Assembly (NCBI GenBank): GCA_020853835.1
Contig: JADYYC010000309.1
Location: forward strand, 1 to 12,819
Length of the DNA stretch: 12,819 nt
Reading direction: 5' to 3'
Source of the DNA: Anaerolineales bacterium
GTDB taxonomy: Bacteria > Chloroflexota > Anaerolineae > Anaerolineales > UBA4823
The position numbers and the translations under genes were made by a program. The notes under the pieces are model-generated. The model saw only the letters and a list, made by a program, of their open reading frames with translations, searched no databases and was not told where the DNA came from. Positions 7,086 to 12,819 of this stretch are shown here, piece after piece. Each line of letters starts with the position of its first letter. Position 1 is the first letter of the stretch.

Positions 7086-8243
7086 ATGGGAAACTTAAGC
7101 CATAGGGAACGGGTATTACTCAGTCTAAACCACGAGGAACCGGATCGCGTACCAATTGATCTGGGTTCTACTCGAAACACCGGAATATTGATCGAGCCTT
7201 ACGAGGCTTTAGTTAAATATTTGGAACTGAGCGATGAACTGGCGACAGATAATTACGGGCAGTCGAAAATTGCCAGGGTCGCGACTCCCAGTGAATCTGT
7301 TCTTTGCCGGCTGGACATTGATTTTCGGGGAATTTTTCTCGGCGCTCCTGACCACTCTCAAGAGAAAATGAACCCTGATGGAACGCATCAAGATGAACTT
7401 GGCGTTGTCCGGAAACGCCCGGAGGGCTCGTATTACTACGACATCGTCCGATCGCCATTGATGGGTGAGATAACTCTCGATGATATTGAGAAATGGACTT
7501 GGCCGAACCCGTTAGACCCTGGATATGTACGCGGCCTGCGGAAAAAAGCAGAGCAGTTGAGAAAGGAAATCGATTGCGGGGTTGTATTGCATTTGCAAGA
7601 TATTATTGTCCATCCCAGTCAATACTTAAGGGGGTTCGAGGATTGGTATATGGATTTTCTTTTGAAACCGGAGCTCATTGCCGCCTTGCTCGATAAACTT
7701 CTGGAAATCCGTCTCCAGTTGACTGTTCGCGCCCTTGAGGAAGTAGGAGATCTAATTGATGTCGTTAGCTGTTCCGATGACGTCGCCGACCAGCGCGGCC
7801 CTCAAATTTCCCCCAAACTGTATCGGCAATTTATCAAGCCACTGCACAAAAAGTATTTTGATGCCATTCACGCTCACACAAATGCGAAAATTCTATATCA
7901 CTCCTGTGGCGCAGTAAGCAAGTTAATTCCCGACTTCATCGATATGGGAGTTGATTTCATAAATCCAGTCCAAGTAAGCGCTCAGGATATGGACACAAGG
8001 GAATTAAAGAAAAACTATGGAAAGGAAATCGGTTTTTGGGGCGGGATCGATACGTACAGAGTGCTACCCGATGGGTCTACTGAGGATGTCTGGGCAGAGG
8101 TTGAGCAAAGGATCAAGGACTTGGCGCCCGGTGGGGGCTATATCCTCGCAGCAGTCCACAACATTCAGCCTAATGTCCCGCCATCTAATGTGGTAGCGAT
8201 GTATACTGCCGCCCGTCATTTCGGTGTTTACTCAAATTTATAA
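7086..8243 (+). CDS. URO-D family protein, methyltransferase-like with His-x-Cys
   Basis: The 385-aa protein has the clearest URO-D-family signature in the window. Its N-terminus SHRERVLLSLNHEEPDRVP (5-23) is typical of the uroporphyrinogen decarboxylase/MtaA-like group. SDDVADQRG (230-238), YHSCG (271-275), NPVQVS (293-298), FWGGID (317-322) and VHNIQPNVPPSN (357-368) follow. HSC at 272-274 fits the His-x-Cys zinc pair of corrinoid methyltransferases such as MtaA. The usual third ligand, a late cysteine, is absent; His358 lies in that region. True HemE is unlikely because this sits in a transport cluster and the divergence is large. A corrinoid or methyl-transfer role is possible, but no corrinoid protein or activator gene is present. 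The next URO-D gene begins 19 bp after its stop. Confidence 0.85.
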   Translation: MGNLSHRERVLLSLNHEEPDRVPIDLGSTRNTGILIEPYEALVKYLELSDELATDNYGQSKIARVATPSESVLCRLDIDFRGIFLGAPDHSQEKMNPDGTHQDELGVVRKRPEGSYYYDIVRSPLMGEITLDDIEKWTWPNPLDPGYVRGLRKKAEQLRKEIDCGVVLHLQDIIVHPSQYLRGFEDWYMDFLLKPELIAALLDKLLEIRLQLTVRALEEVGDLIDVVSCSDDVADQRGPQISPKLYRQFIKPLHKKYFDAIHAHTNAKILYHSCGAVSKLIPDFIDMGVDFINPVQVSAQDMDTRELKKNYGKEIGFWGGIDTYRVLPDGSTEDVWAEVEQRIKDLAPGGGYILAAVHNIQPNVPPSNVVAMYTAARHFGVYSNL

Positions 8244-8262
8244 CTTTTCACGGTGTAGACAA

Positions 8263-9393
8263 ATGAACCATAGAGAGCAAATCATGGCAGTCTTGAATAA
8301 GACTTCGCCAGAGAGAATCCCCTGGGCGCCACGCTTAGAAATTTGGTATCGTGGTCACAAATTAGCGAACACCTTGCCCGAATGTTTTTCTGGGAAGAGT
8401 CTGCGTGAGGTTGAACAGGCACTAGGCGCCGCTTCTCCGTCGAGAGGTGGGCGAATTTATCGTAAAGAGTATCGGGATATCGAAATTGAGATTAGCCGGG
8501 ATGACCAGTACGTTAGAACTATCTACCATACTCCGAAAGGAACTGTTTCAACCACCAACAGACAGACGCCTGAGATGGCAAAGCAAGAGATCGTTGGATT
8601 GGAGATTGAGCACATTATCAAAGGGCCTCAAGATTATCCGCCTGTCGAATATATTATTGAACACACCTCGATTATCCCAACCTACGAAGATTATCTGGCT
8701 TACGATGCAGAAGTTGGATACTCCGGTGTACCCATTGTGCCTATTGGGCAAGATCCAATGAGCAACATCCTATGGGATTTAATTGGGATAGAGCAGGCAT
8801 ATTATCATCTGGCGGATTACCAGGAAATGGTTGAACATTTATTAGGCGTTTTGATAGAGGAAGCGCAAGATATTCAAAAAGTCACGCTACAATCACCAGC
8901 TAAATTGATCCTGTACGGTGAGCATTTTGATTCTGCAATTACCCCCGATTACATCTTCGAGAAATATATGCTGCCCTACTTCAAGGCGTTTTCCGAACGC
9001 CTTCACCAACAGGAAAAACTGCTCGCCTGCCATGCAGATGCTGATACAAGCCGCCTGTTAGACTTAATCAAGTTGGCAGGTTTTGATCTTGCTGAATGTT
9101 TTGTCACCGCCCCTATGGTGAAGGTTACGATGGAACAGGCAAGAAAAGTTTGGGGAAACCAAGTGATTATCTGGGGAGGTATTCCATCTTCGATTTTGTG
9201 CGATCCCTTTAGTGAAGCCGAATTTAAAAGTTACGTGATTTCTCTTTTCAGAACCATTGCGCCAGGTGATGCATTTATATTAGGTGTGGCAGATAATGTG
9301 GTCATGGAGGCTAAATTCGAGCGACTTCAATGGATCAGCTCTTTTGTCAACGAATGGGGTAAGTATCCCATCGATCGCCAACTGATTTCCTGA
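8263..9393 (+). CDS. URO-D-superfamily protein, third subtype (His-Ala-Asp-Ala-Asp motif)
   Basis: The 376-aa protein begins MNHREQIMAVLNKTSPERIPWAPR, the usual N-terminal pattern of URO-D-like proteins. Later blocks are VPIVPIGQDPM (156-166), LYGEHFDS (217-224), LLACHADADTSRLL (253-266), DLAECF (275-280) and IIWGGIPSS (302-310). CHADAD replaces the His-x-Cys-Gly of the neighbouring paralogue; Cys279 could be a further metal ligand. The ATG at 8263 was chosen because it aligns with the family N-terminus. An in-frame ATG at 8224 would add 13 unrelated residues and overlap the previous gene. The ribosome site is weak (GGTG about 7 nt before the start). The substrate is unknown. Side-by-side placement with the second URO-D protein suggests a hetero-complex or consecutive steps, but this is inferred from position only. 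Confidence 0.8.
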   Translation: MNHREQIMAVLNKTSPERIPWAPRLEIWYRGHKLANTLPECFSGKSLREVEQALGAASPSRGGRIYRKEYRDIEIEISRDDQYVRTIYHTPKGTVSTTNRQTPEMAKQEIVGLEIEHIIKGPQDYPPVEYIIEHTSIIPTYEDYLAYDAEVGYSGVPIVPIGQDPMSNILWDLIGIEQAYYHLADYQEMVEHLLGVLIEEAQDIQKVTLQSPAKLILYGEHFDSAITPDYIFEKYMLPYFKAFSERLHQQEKLLACHADADTSRLLDLIKLAGFDLAECFVTAPMVKVTMEQARKVWGNQVIIWGGIPSSILCDPFSEAEFKSYVISLFRTIAPGDAFILGVADNVVMEAKFERLQWISSFVNEWGKYPIDRQLIS

Positions 9394-9435
9394 TGATCTA
9401 TCATTTTTATGAGGGCCATAAAGAGGAGAGGTTTT

Positions 9436-10368
9436 ATGGGCATTAAAATTGCCGCATATCCTAAATGTTATGAATATGATATTGGCTTGCATCACACGAT
9501 GTCAGTGTTTGATTGGATCGAAGTTGCGCGACAGGAGCTTGAAGTTGATGGGCTCGAAATGTACGATCGTTTCTTCACAAGCTTAGATCAAAGCTACCTA
9601 GAAAAAGTTGCAAAGACAGTAGAGGATGCGGGCTTTGTTGTTCCAATGTTGATTTGTTCCCCAGATTTTACGAACCCCGATCCTGTGGAACGGCAACGTG
9701 CAATCGAATATGAAGCGAAAATGATAGAAGTCGCTTATCTATTGGGGGGACCAGGGACGGTCTGCCGGATTTTGTCTGGGCAGCAGAGACCTCAGGTCTC
9801 CCGAGATCAAGGCATCAAATGGGTTGTCGAGGCAATAAACCAGGTAATCCCGGTTGCAAAACAACATGGGGTTATTCTGGGGATGGAAAATCATTACAAA
9901 GACAGCCAATGGTCGAACCCGGAATTTGCTATGCAAATGGATATCTTTCTGGAGATCGTAAATTCGATCACAGATCGAGAAAGTTTCGGCGTTCAGTTCG
10001 ACCCTTCGAATTCTATCGTCGCAGGAGAAGACCCGATCGTCCTGTTGGCAAAAATAAAAGACCGCGTCGTGAGTATGCATGCCAGCGATCGATATATCAA
10101 AGATGGGGATGGGTCTTGGGAGGATGTGCAATCATCACATGATCGGCTTGGGTACGCGTCTAATTTATATCATGGCGTCGTCGGAAAAGGTCTGAACGAC
10201 TACGATAGAATATTCTCGATTTTATCTGAAGCGGGTTTTAAGGGCTGGATATCGATCGAGGATGGATTGAACGGGCTTGAAGAAATTCGCGAATCTTGTG
10301 TTTTTTTGCGAAACATGAGCAAGAAGTATTTCAATTCTTTTGGAGAGACAAACAAATGCAACCAATAG
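9436..10368 (+). CDS. sugar phosphate isomerase/epimerase-like TIM-barrel enzyme
   Basis: The 310-aa protein belongs to the xylose isomerase-like (AP endonuclease family 2) TIM-barrel group, which interconverts ketoses, inosose derivatives and sugar acids using a divalent metal. The four usual metal ligands can be placed: Glu151 (GMENH), Asp189 (VQFDPSN), His215 (SMHASD) and Glu275 (SIEDG). The N-terminus (KIAAYPKCY) forms the first strand, and VDGLEMYDRFF (37-47) carries strand 2. GAGGAGAG at 9423-9430, 5 nt before ATG 9436, fixes the start; an in-frame ATG at 9409 would place this site inside the gene. The last 13 bp overlap the HPS-like gene, so the two are probably translated together. 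The substrate is not determined. It could equally be a 3-keto-sugar hydratase or epimerase. Confidence 0.88.
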   Translation: MGIKIAAYPKCYEYDIGLHHTMSVFDWIEVARQELEVDGLEMYDRFFTSLDQSYLEKVAKTVEDAGFVVPMLICSPDFTNPDPVERQRAIEYEAKMIEVAYLLGGPGTVCRILSGQQRPQVSRDQGIKWVVEAINQVIPVAKQHGVILGMENHYKDSQWSNPEFAMQMDIFLEIVNSITDRESFGVQFDPSNSIVAGEDPIVLLAKIKDRVVSMHASDRYIKDGDGSWEDVQSSHDRLGYASNLYHGVVGKGLNDYDRIFSILSEAGFKGWISIEDGLNGLEEIRESCVFLRNMSKKYFNSFGETNKCNQ

Positions 10369-11027
10369 TACAAGTGTCTTTGGACGTAGAAACGATTGAT
10401 CAAGCCATCGAATTGGCAGAATGCGCAGTTCGCGCTGGGGTTGATTGGATCGAGGCTGGAACGCCTTTAATCTTAGGAGAAGGCATCCATGCCATTCGTG
10501 CATTGAAGACACGATTTCCCGATAAAAAACTGGTCGCTGATCTGAAGACGATGGATGGGGGGTATCTCGAAGCCGAAATGATGGCAAAAGCCGGAGCAGA
10601 CCTGGTAGTGGTCATGGGCGTAGCGCACCCGGCAACTATTCGAGCTGTTGTGAGAGCAGCCAGAGATTATGACATCAAAGTTATGGGCGATGTCCTTGCC
10701 GTACCGGATAAAGCAGCTTGCGCAAAAGAAATGGAAAGACTGGGTGTTGACTACATCATTGTCCATACTGGCTACGATGAACGCCGAGAGGTGATCGGAG
10801 CCAGCCCTTTGGATGATTTAGAGGCAGTTGTTAAAGCTGTATCAATCCCTGTCCAGGCCGTTGGAGGGCTTAGCATCGAACAAGCAATTCAAATGCCTGC
10901 ACTGGGCGCCCCGCTAGTCGTCATTGGTGCTCCGCTGGCAATCGACAGCGATTCTTTCCAGGCTGCAAAAGGGGACGTGGAATCGGTCTTGCGGGAGATT
11001 GTTCAAAAAGTAAAAGGTATTAAATAA
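10356..11027 (+). CDS. 3-hexulose-6-phosphate synthase-like / 3-keto-gulonate-6-P decarboxylase-like protein
   Basis: The 223-aa protein is of the orotidine-5'-phosphate decarboxylase suprafamily. The catalytic D-x-K-x-x-D motif is ADLKTMDGG (61-69: Asp62, Lys64, Asp67). Strand 1 is VQVSLD (5-10), VHTGYD is at 136-141, and the phosphate-binding region includes AVGG (168-171) and VVIGAP (188-193). DLKTMD and HTGYD resemble HPS more than KGPDC (UlaD), whose motif is usually DAKIAD. HPS condenses formaldehyde with ribulose 5-phosphate, or runs in reverse. GGAGAG at 10342-10347 supports ATG 10356; the in-frame ATG at 10296 adds 20 unrelated residues. No 6-phospho-3-hexuloisomerase partner is present, so the direction and substrate may differ from methylotrophic HPS. 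Confidence 0.88.
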   Translation: MQPIVQVSLDVETIDQAIELAECAVRAGVDWIEAGTPLILGEGIHAIRALKTRFPDKKLVADLKTMDGGYLEAEMMAKAGADLVVVMGVAHPATIRAVVRAARDYDIKVMGDVLAVPDKAACAKEMERLGVDYIIVHTGYDERREVIGASPLDDLEAVVKAVSIPVQAVGGLSIEQAIQMPALGAPLVVIGAPLAIDSDSFQAAKGDVESVLREIVQKVKGIK

Positions 11028-11098
11028 CCAATCCTAAATTTTCCCAAGAATATGCCGAGTGCAAGCTCTGTAGAAAAAACGATCTTCAGCAATAGCCA

Positions 11099-11131
11099 AA
11101 AAGGGGCTGACGCGTTCCGCCAGCCCCTTTT
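11099..11131 (+). terminator. rho-independent terminator of the catabolic cluster
   Basis: AAAAGGGGCTG (11099-11109) pairs perfectly with CAGCCCCTTTT (11121-11131) across an 11-nt loop in which GCG/CGC can pair further. The T-rich stretch TTTTCGCTTTT follows the stem. It begins 72 bp after the HPS-like stop and ends the plus-strand run. The A-tract on its left side means it could also stop transcription on the other strand. Confidence 0.88.
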
Positions 11132-11167
11132 CGCTTTTCCACTCCCCACCGCCCGCCGCTCCTCAGG

Positions 11168-11173
11168 TATAAT
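11168..11173 (+). promoter_or_regulatory. -10 box of the acyltransferase promoter
   Basis: A perfect TATAAT, in the context AGGTATAATTC, lies just after the terminator and about 57 bp before ATG 11230. No -35 match is seen at 16-18 nt upstream (CCC-rich). Similar GTATAAT and GTATAAA boxes occur before the degV remnant and the ATP-grasp gene. Confidence 0.5.
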
Positions 11174-11229
11174 TCACCCCATTGCGACGCTCCGGCGCCT
11201 CCAGCCCGCCTCGAGAGAGCCACGACCCG

Positions 11230-11823
11230 ATGGACGACTCATTTCGCTCCCATAAGCTCAGCGAAAAACTGGCCAGGGCAATCCTGGGCGCGCTCTCCTG
11301 GCGGGTGGAGCTCACCCCCCTGCCGGGTCCGAAGTACGTGCTGATCGGCGCCCCGCACACATCGAACCTGGATTTCGTCTTCATGCTCCTGCTTGAGTTT
11401 GCAGCCGGGCTAAAGCTGAACTGGGTCGGCAAACACACCGCGTTCAAAGGCCCGCTGGGCCCGCTGATGCGCGCCTTGGGCGGCATCCCGGTCGACCGGC
11501 GCACGAGCAATCAGTTCGTCGAGCAGATGGTAGGCGTCTTCAACCGCAGCGAGCGGTTGGCGCTCCTGATCGCTCCGGAGGGCACGCGCGGCAGGGCGGA
11601 ACACTGGCGCACGGGTTTCTATCACATCGCCGCCGGGGCGGGCGTGCCGATTGTGTTTGGCTATATCGACTACCGCCAGAAGGTCGTCGGCATCGGCCCA
11701 TCCATGACCCCCAGCGGCGATATCGACTACGACTTTGCGTACATTCGTGACTTCTACCGCTCCAAAGCCGGCCGCCGCCCCGAACGACAGGGCGAGATCC
11801 TCATCCGTCCCTACTCCGCATAG
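11230..11823 (+). CDS. PlsC-type 1-acylglycerol-3-phosphate acyltransferase family protein
   Basis: The 197-aa protein transfers acyl chains in phospholipid synthesis or a related acyl transfer at the membrane. It has the PlsC motif order: APHTSNLDF (41-49) with catalytic His43-x4-Asp48, GKHTAFKGPLG (67-77), GGIPVDR (84-90) and IAPEGTR (114-120). The canonical NHxxxxD appears as PHTSNLD, and the protein is short with no strong membrane anchor, as in the compact bacterial acyltransferases. ATG 11230 was chosen, with GAGAGAG about 10 nt upstream. A TTG at 11182 in the same frame sits 8 nt after the TATAAT box and would add 16 residues of low-complexity character. Its GC content is far higher than that of the cluster before the terminator. 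Its 3' end overlaps the degV remnant by 13 bp, tail to tail. Confidence 0.88.
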   Translation: MDDSFRSHKLSEKLARAILGALSWRVELTPLPGPKYVLIGAPHTSNLDFVFMLLLEFAAGLKLNWVGKHTAFKGPLGPLMRALGGIPVDRRTSNQFVEQMVGVFNRSERLALLIAPEGTRGRAEHWRTGFYHIAAGAGVPIVFGYIDYRQKVVGIGPSMTPSGDIDYDFAYIRDFYRSKAGRRPERQGEILIRPYSA

Positions 11824-11976
11824 CCGCAGAGCGCCAGCGCGTTCGGGCCGGTGTTAGTCGCCAGCACCGCCCCAGACGATAATTTGCAGAAGCGTCCGGA
11901 TCGCATAGCGCTCGATCAAATCGGCAGGGATGTCGCAGGTGCTATCCGTGATGATCGCAATTTTCCTGTCAGGCAT
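11811..11976 (-). pseudogene. degV-family (FakB-like fatty-acid-binding) gene remnant with deleted middle
   Basis: The minus strand begins at ATG 11976 with MPDRKIAIITDSTCDIP and continues through ADLIERYAIRTLLQIIVWGG, which is the N-terminus of DegV-family proteins (TDST-DIP loop, then the first Rossmann-like strands). This frame stops at 11854-11856 after 40 codons. In another frame, immediately beyond GG, the sequence reads AVLATNTGPNALALCGYAE and stops at TAG 11811-11813. That matches the DegV C-terminal block (usually THTGPGALG). About 220 internal residues of a normal ~280-aa DegV are missing and the ends are out of frame, so this is a decayed gene. DegV/FakB proteins carry fatty acids for phosphorylation, which fits the adjacent acyltransferase. 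The annotation rests on visible motifs, not on a search. Confidence 0.75.
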
Positions 11977-12012
11977 GCGGCTTTGACCCCTTCTCTGGCT
12001 GTGGTTTTTTTG

Positions 12013-12018
12013 ATTATA
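12013..12018 (-). promoter_or_regulatory. -10 box for the degV remnant
   Basis: On the minus strand this reads TATAAT in the context GCTATAGTATAATC, 36 nt before the remnant's ATG. A purine-rich GAGAAGGGG site lies between them, about 10 nt before the ATG. No good -35 is visible. The start region therefore looks intact even though the coding part is broken. Confidence 0.45.
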
Positions 12019-12065
12019 CTATAGCCTTCTTGTCGCCCCCGAGCGCCCGCCAGGCAGGGATCGGG

Positions 12066-12094
12066 TTGCTATTTTAGACAATTTATCGTATAAA
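12066..12094 (+). promoter_or_regulatory. candidate sigma-70 promoter of the ATP-grasp gene
   Basis: TTGCTA (12066-12071) and TATAAA (12089-12094) are spaced 17 nt apart, near-ideal geometry. A start about 7 nt downstream gives a leader of roughly 78 nt before TTG 12179. Confidence 0.5.
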
Positions 12095-12178
12095 TGGGTA
12101 ATTTTGGAGAAGAGGCTGGCGGTTCCGGCGCGGACCGGCCAGTTTTCATGGCACAGAAACACCAAAGGAGAAAGCGGT

Positions 12179-12819
12179 TTGAACTTCATCTATCTTTCCC
12201 CCCACTTTCCACCCAATTACTACCAGTTCTGCGTCCACCTGCACAACCTGGGCGCAAACGTCCTCGGGCTGGCAGACGAGCCATACGACATGCTCCGCCC
12301 CGAGCTCAAGGACGCCCTGGACGAATACTACCGTGTGGTGGATATGCACAGTTATGACGAGCTTCTGCGCGCGCTGGGCCATTTCACCCACCGCTATGGA
12401 AAAATCGACCGCCTCGACTCGCTGAACGAGTACTGGCTCGAGACCGAGGCCGGGCTGCGCACCGATTTCAACATCCCCGGACTGAACAACGCCGATATCG
12501 CCCGGGTCAAGCGGAAATCCCTGATGAAAAAGGTCTTCAATCAGGCCGGTGTGCAGACTGCGCGCGGCCGCGTCGTCCACACCCTGGCGCAGGCGCGCAA
12601 GCTGGTCAACGAGACCGGCTATCCGCTGGTGGCAAAACCCGACATCGGCGTCGGGGCGGCCAAAACCTATAAAATCCACACCAGCGAAGAGTTAAAGACC
12701 TTTTTCGAGACCAAGCCGCCCGTGGATTACATGCTGGAAGAGTTCGTCGAGGGGGCGATTTGTTCGTTCGACGGCCTGACCGACCGGGACGGCAAGCTGG
12801 TGTTCTTCACCGCCCACGA
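12179..12819 (+). CDS. ATP-grasp domain protein, 5' part (runs off the right edge)
   Basis: This open frame has no stop before the window ends: 213 codons plus two bases. It starts at TTG 12179, preceded by AAAGGAG at 12164-12170 with an 8-nt gap. The protein begins MNFIYLSPHFPPNYYQF and has a pre-ATP-grasp Rossmann-like part (1-108, with NLGANVLGLADEPYD at 23-37). The ATP-grasp fold follows: ARVKRKSLMKKVF (108-120), the nucleotide loop GYPLVAKPDIGVGAAKT (147-163, Lys153) and EEFVEGAICSFDG (187-199). It would couple ATP hydrolysis to ligation of a carboxylate with an amine or similar group, as in biotin carboxylase- or carbamoyl-phosphate-synthase-like ligases. The substrate is unknown and the C-terminal catalytic part is outside the window. 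Its high GC matches the acyltransferase side. Confidence 0.85.
   Translation, partial: MNFIYLSPHFPPNYYQFCVHLHNLGANVLGLADEPYDMLRPELKDALDEYYRVVDMHSYDELLRALGHFTHRYGKIDRLDSLNEYWLETEAGLRTDFNIPGLNNADIARVKRKSLMKKVFNQAGVQTARGRVVHTLAQARKLVNETGYPLVAKPDIGVGAAKTYKIHTSEELKTFFETKPPVDYMLEEFVEGAICSFDGLTDRDGKLVFFTAH

Larger units (their letters stand above)
11824..12178. other. 355-bp interval between the acyltransferase and ATP-grasp genes
   Basis: It contains the degV remnant with its minus-strand -10 box in the left half and the candidate ATP-grasp promoter in the right half. No complete gene, RNA gene or clear terminator was seen. The plus-strand frame opening at ATG 12094 is a shadow that runs out of frame into the ATP-grasp gene. 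Confidence 0.6.

Noticed and set aside
7086..8243. Second URO-D gene as true heme-pathway hemE
   Set aside because: His-x-Cys-Gly and HNIQ-type blocks point to the methyltransferase-like branch, and no heme genes are nearby.
11983..12020. Plus-strand promoter TTGACC (11983) with TATACT (12015)
   Set aside because: The spacer is 26 nt, too long for sigma-70; the same place reads TATAAT on the minus strand ahead of the degV remnant.
12094..12357. 87-codon plus-strand frame from ATG 12094
   Set aside because: Overlaps the ATP-grasp gene in another frame, has low-complexity Pro/Arg composition and no ribosome site of its own.
12146..12679. 177-codon minus-strand open frame at the right end
   Set aside because: Antisense shadow of the ATP-grasp gene, whose nucleotide loop and ribosome site are clear; long antisense frames are common in GC-rich DNA.
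1..12819. CRISPR array, tRNA, insertion sequence or phage genes
   Set aside because: No regularly spaced repeats, cloverleaf-like segments, transposase or integrase motifs, or terminal inverted repeats were seen on either strand.

Overview
The window most likely comes from a bacterial chromosome of the Chloroflexota, probably Anaerolineae. This is inferred from three things: the lipoprotein solute-binding protein with a long Pro/Glu/Ala/Thr linker after its lipid-anchored cysteine, the transporter and URO-D-rich gene content, and the simple TATAAT-type -10 boxes. No rRNA, tRNA or phylogenetic marker is present, so the assignment is tentative. No CRISPR array, insertion sequence, tRNA or integrase was seen.

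Region A (about 1-11,030) is a ten-gene, all plus-strand catabolic cluster of moderate GC. It opens with a CUT1-type carbohydrate ABC importer: a lipoprotein binding protein and two permeases, with no ATPase gene. Seven enzymes follow: a URO-D-fold protein, an SDR dehydrogenase, an M81 (MlrC-like) metallohydrolase, two more URO-D-fold proteins of different subtypes, a xylose-isomerase-like TIM-barrel enzyme, and a 3-hexulose-6-phosphate synthase/decarboxylase-like protein. Several junctions are tight or overlap (URO-D 1/SDR by 20 bp, isomerase/HPS by 13 bp), as in an operon. A stable GC-rich hairpin lies between the binding-protein gene and the permeases, and a strong intrinsic terminator closes the cluster. 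My reading is uptake of a sugar or sugar-like compound, oxidation or epimerisation by the SDR and isomerase, and an aldol or decarboxylation step by the HPS-like enzyme. The URO-D-fold proteins and the M81 protein are the unexplained part. The substrate cannot be read from the sequence.

Region B (about 11,130-12,819) is clearly more GC-rich and looks like core genome. It holds a PlsC-type acyltransferase, a decayed degV (fatty-acid-binding FakB-like) gene on the minus strand that keeps only its first ~38 and last ~20 codons, and the first 213 codons of an ATP-grasp protein that starts at a TTG and runs off the right edge. The composition step next to the terminator suggests that region A was acquired separately or has a different history from region B.
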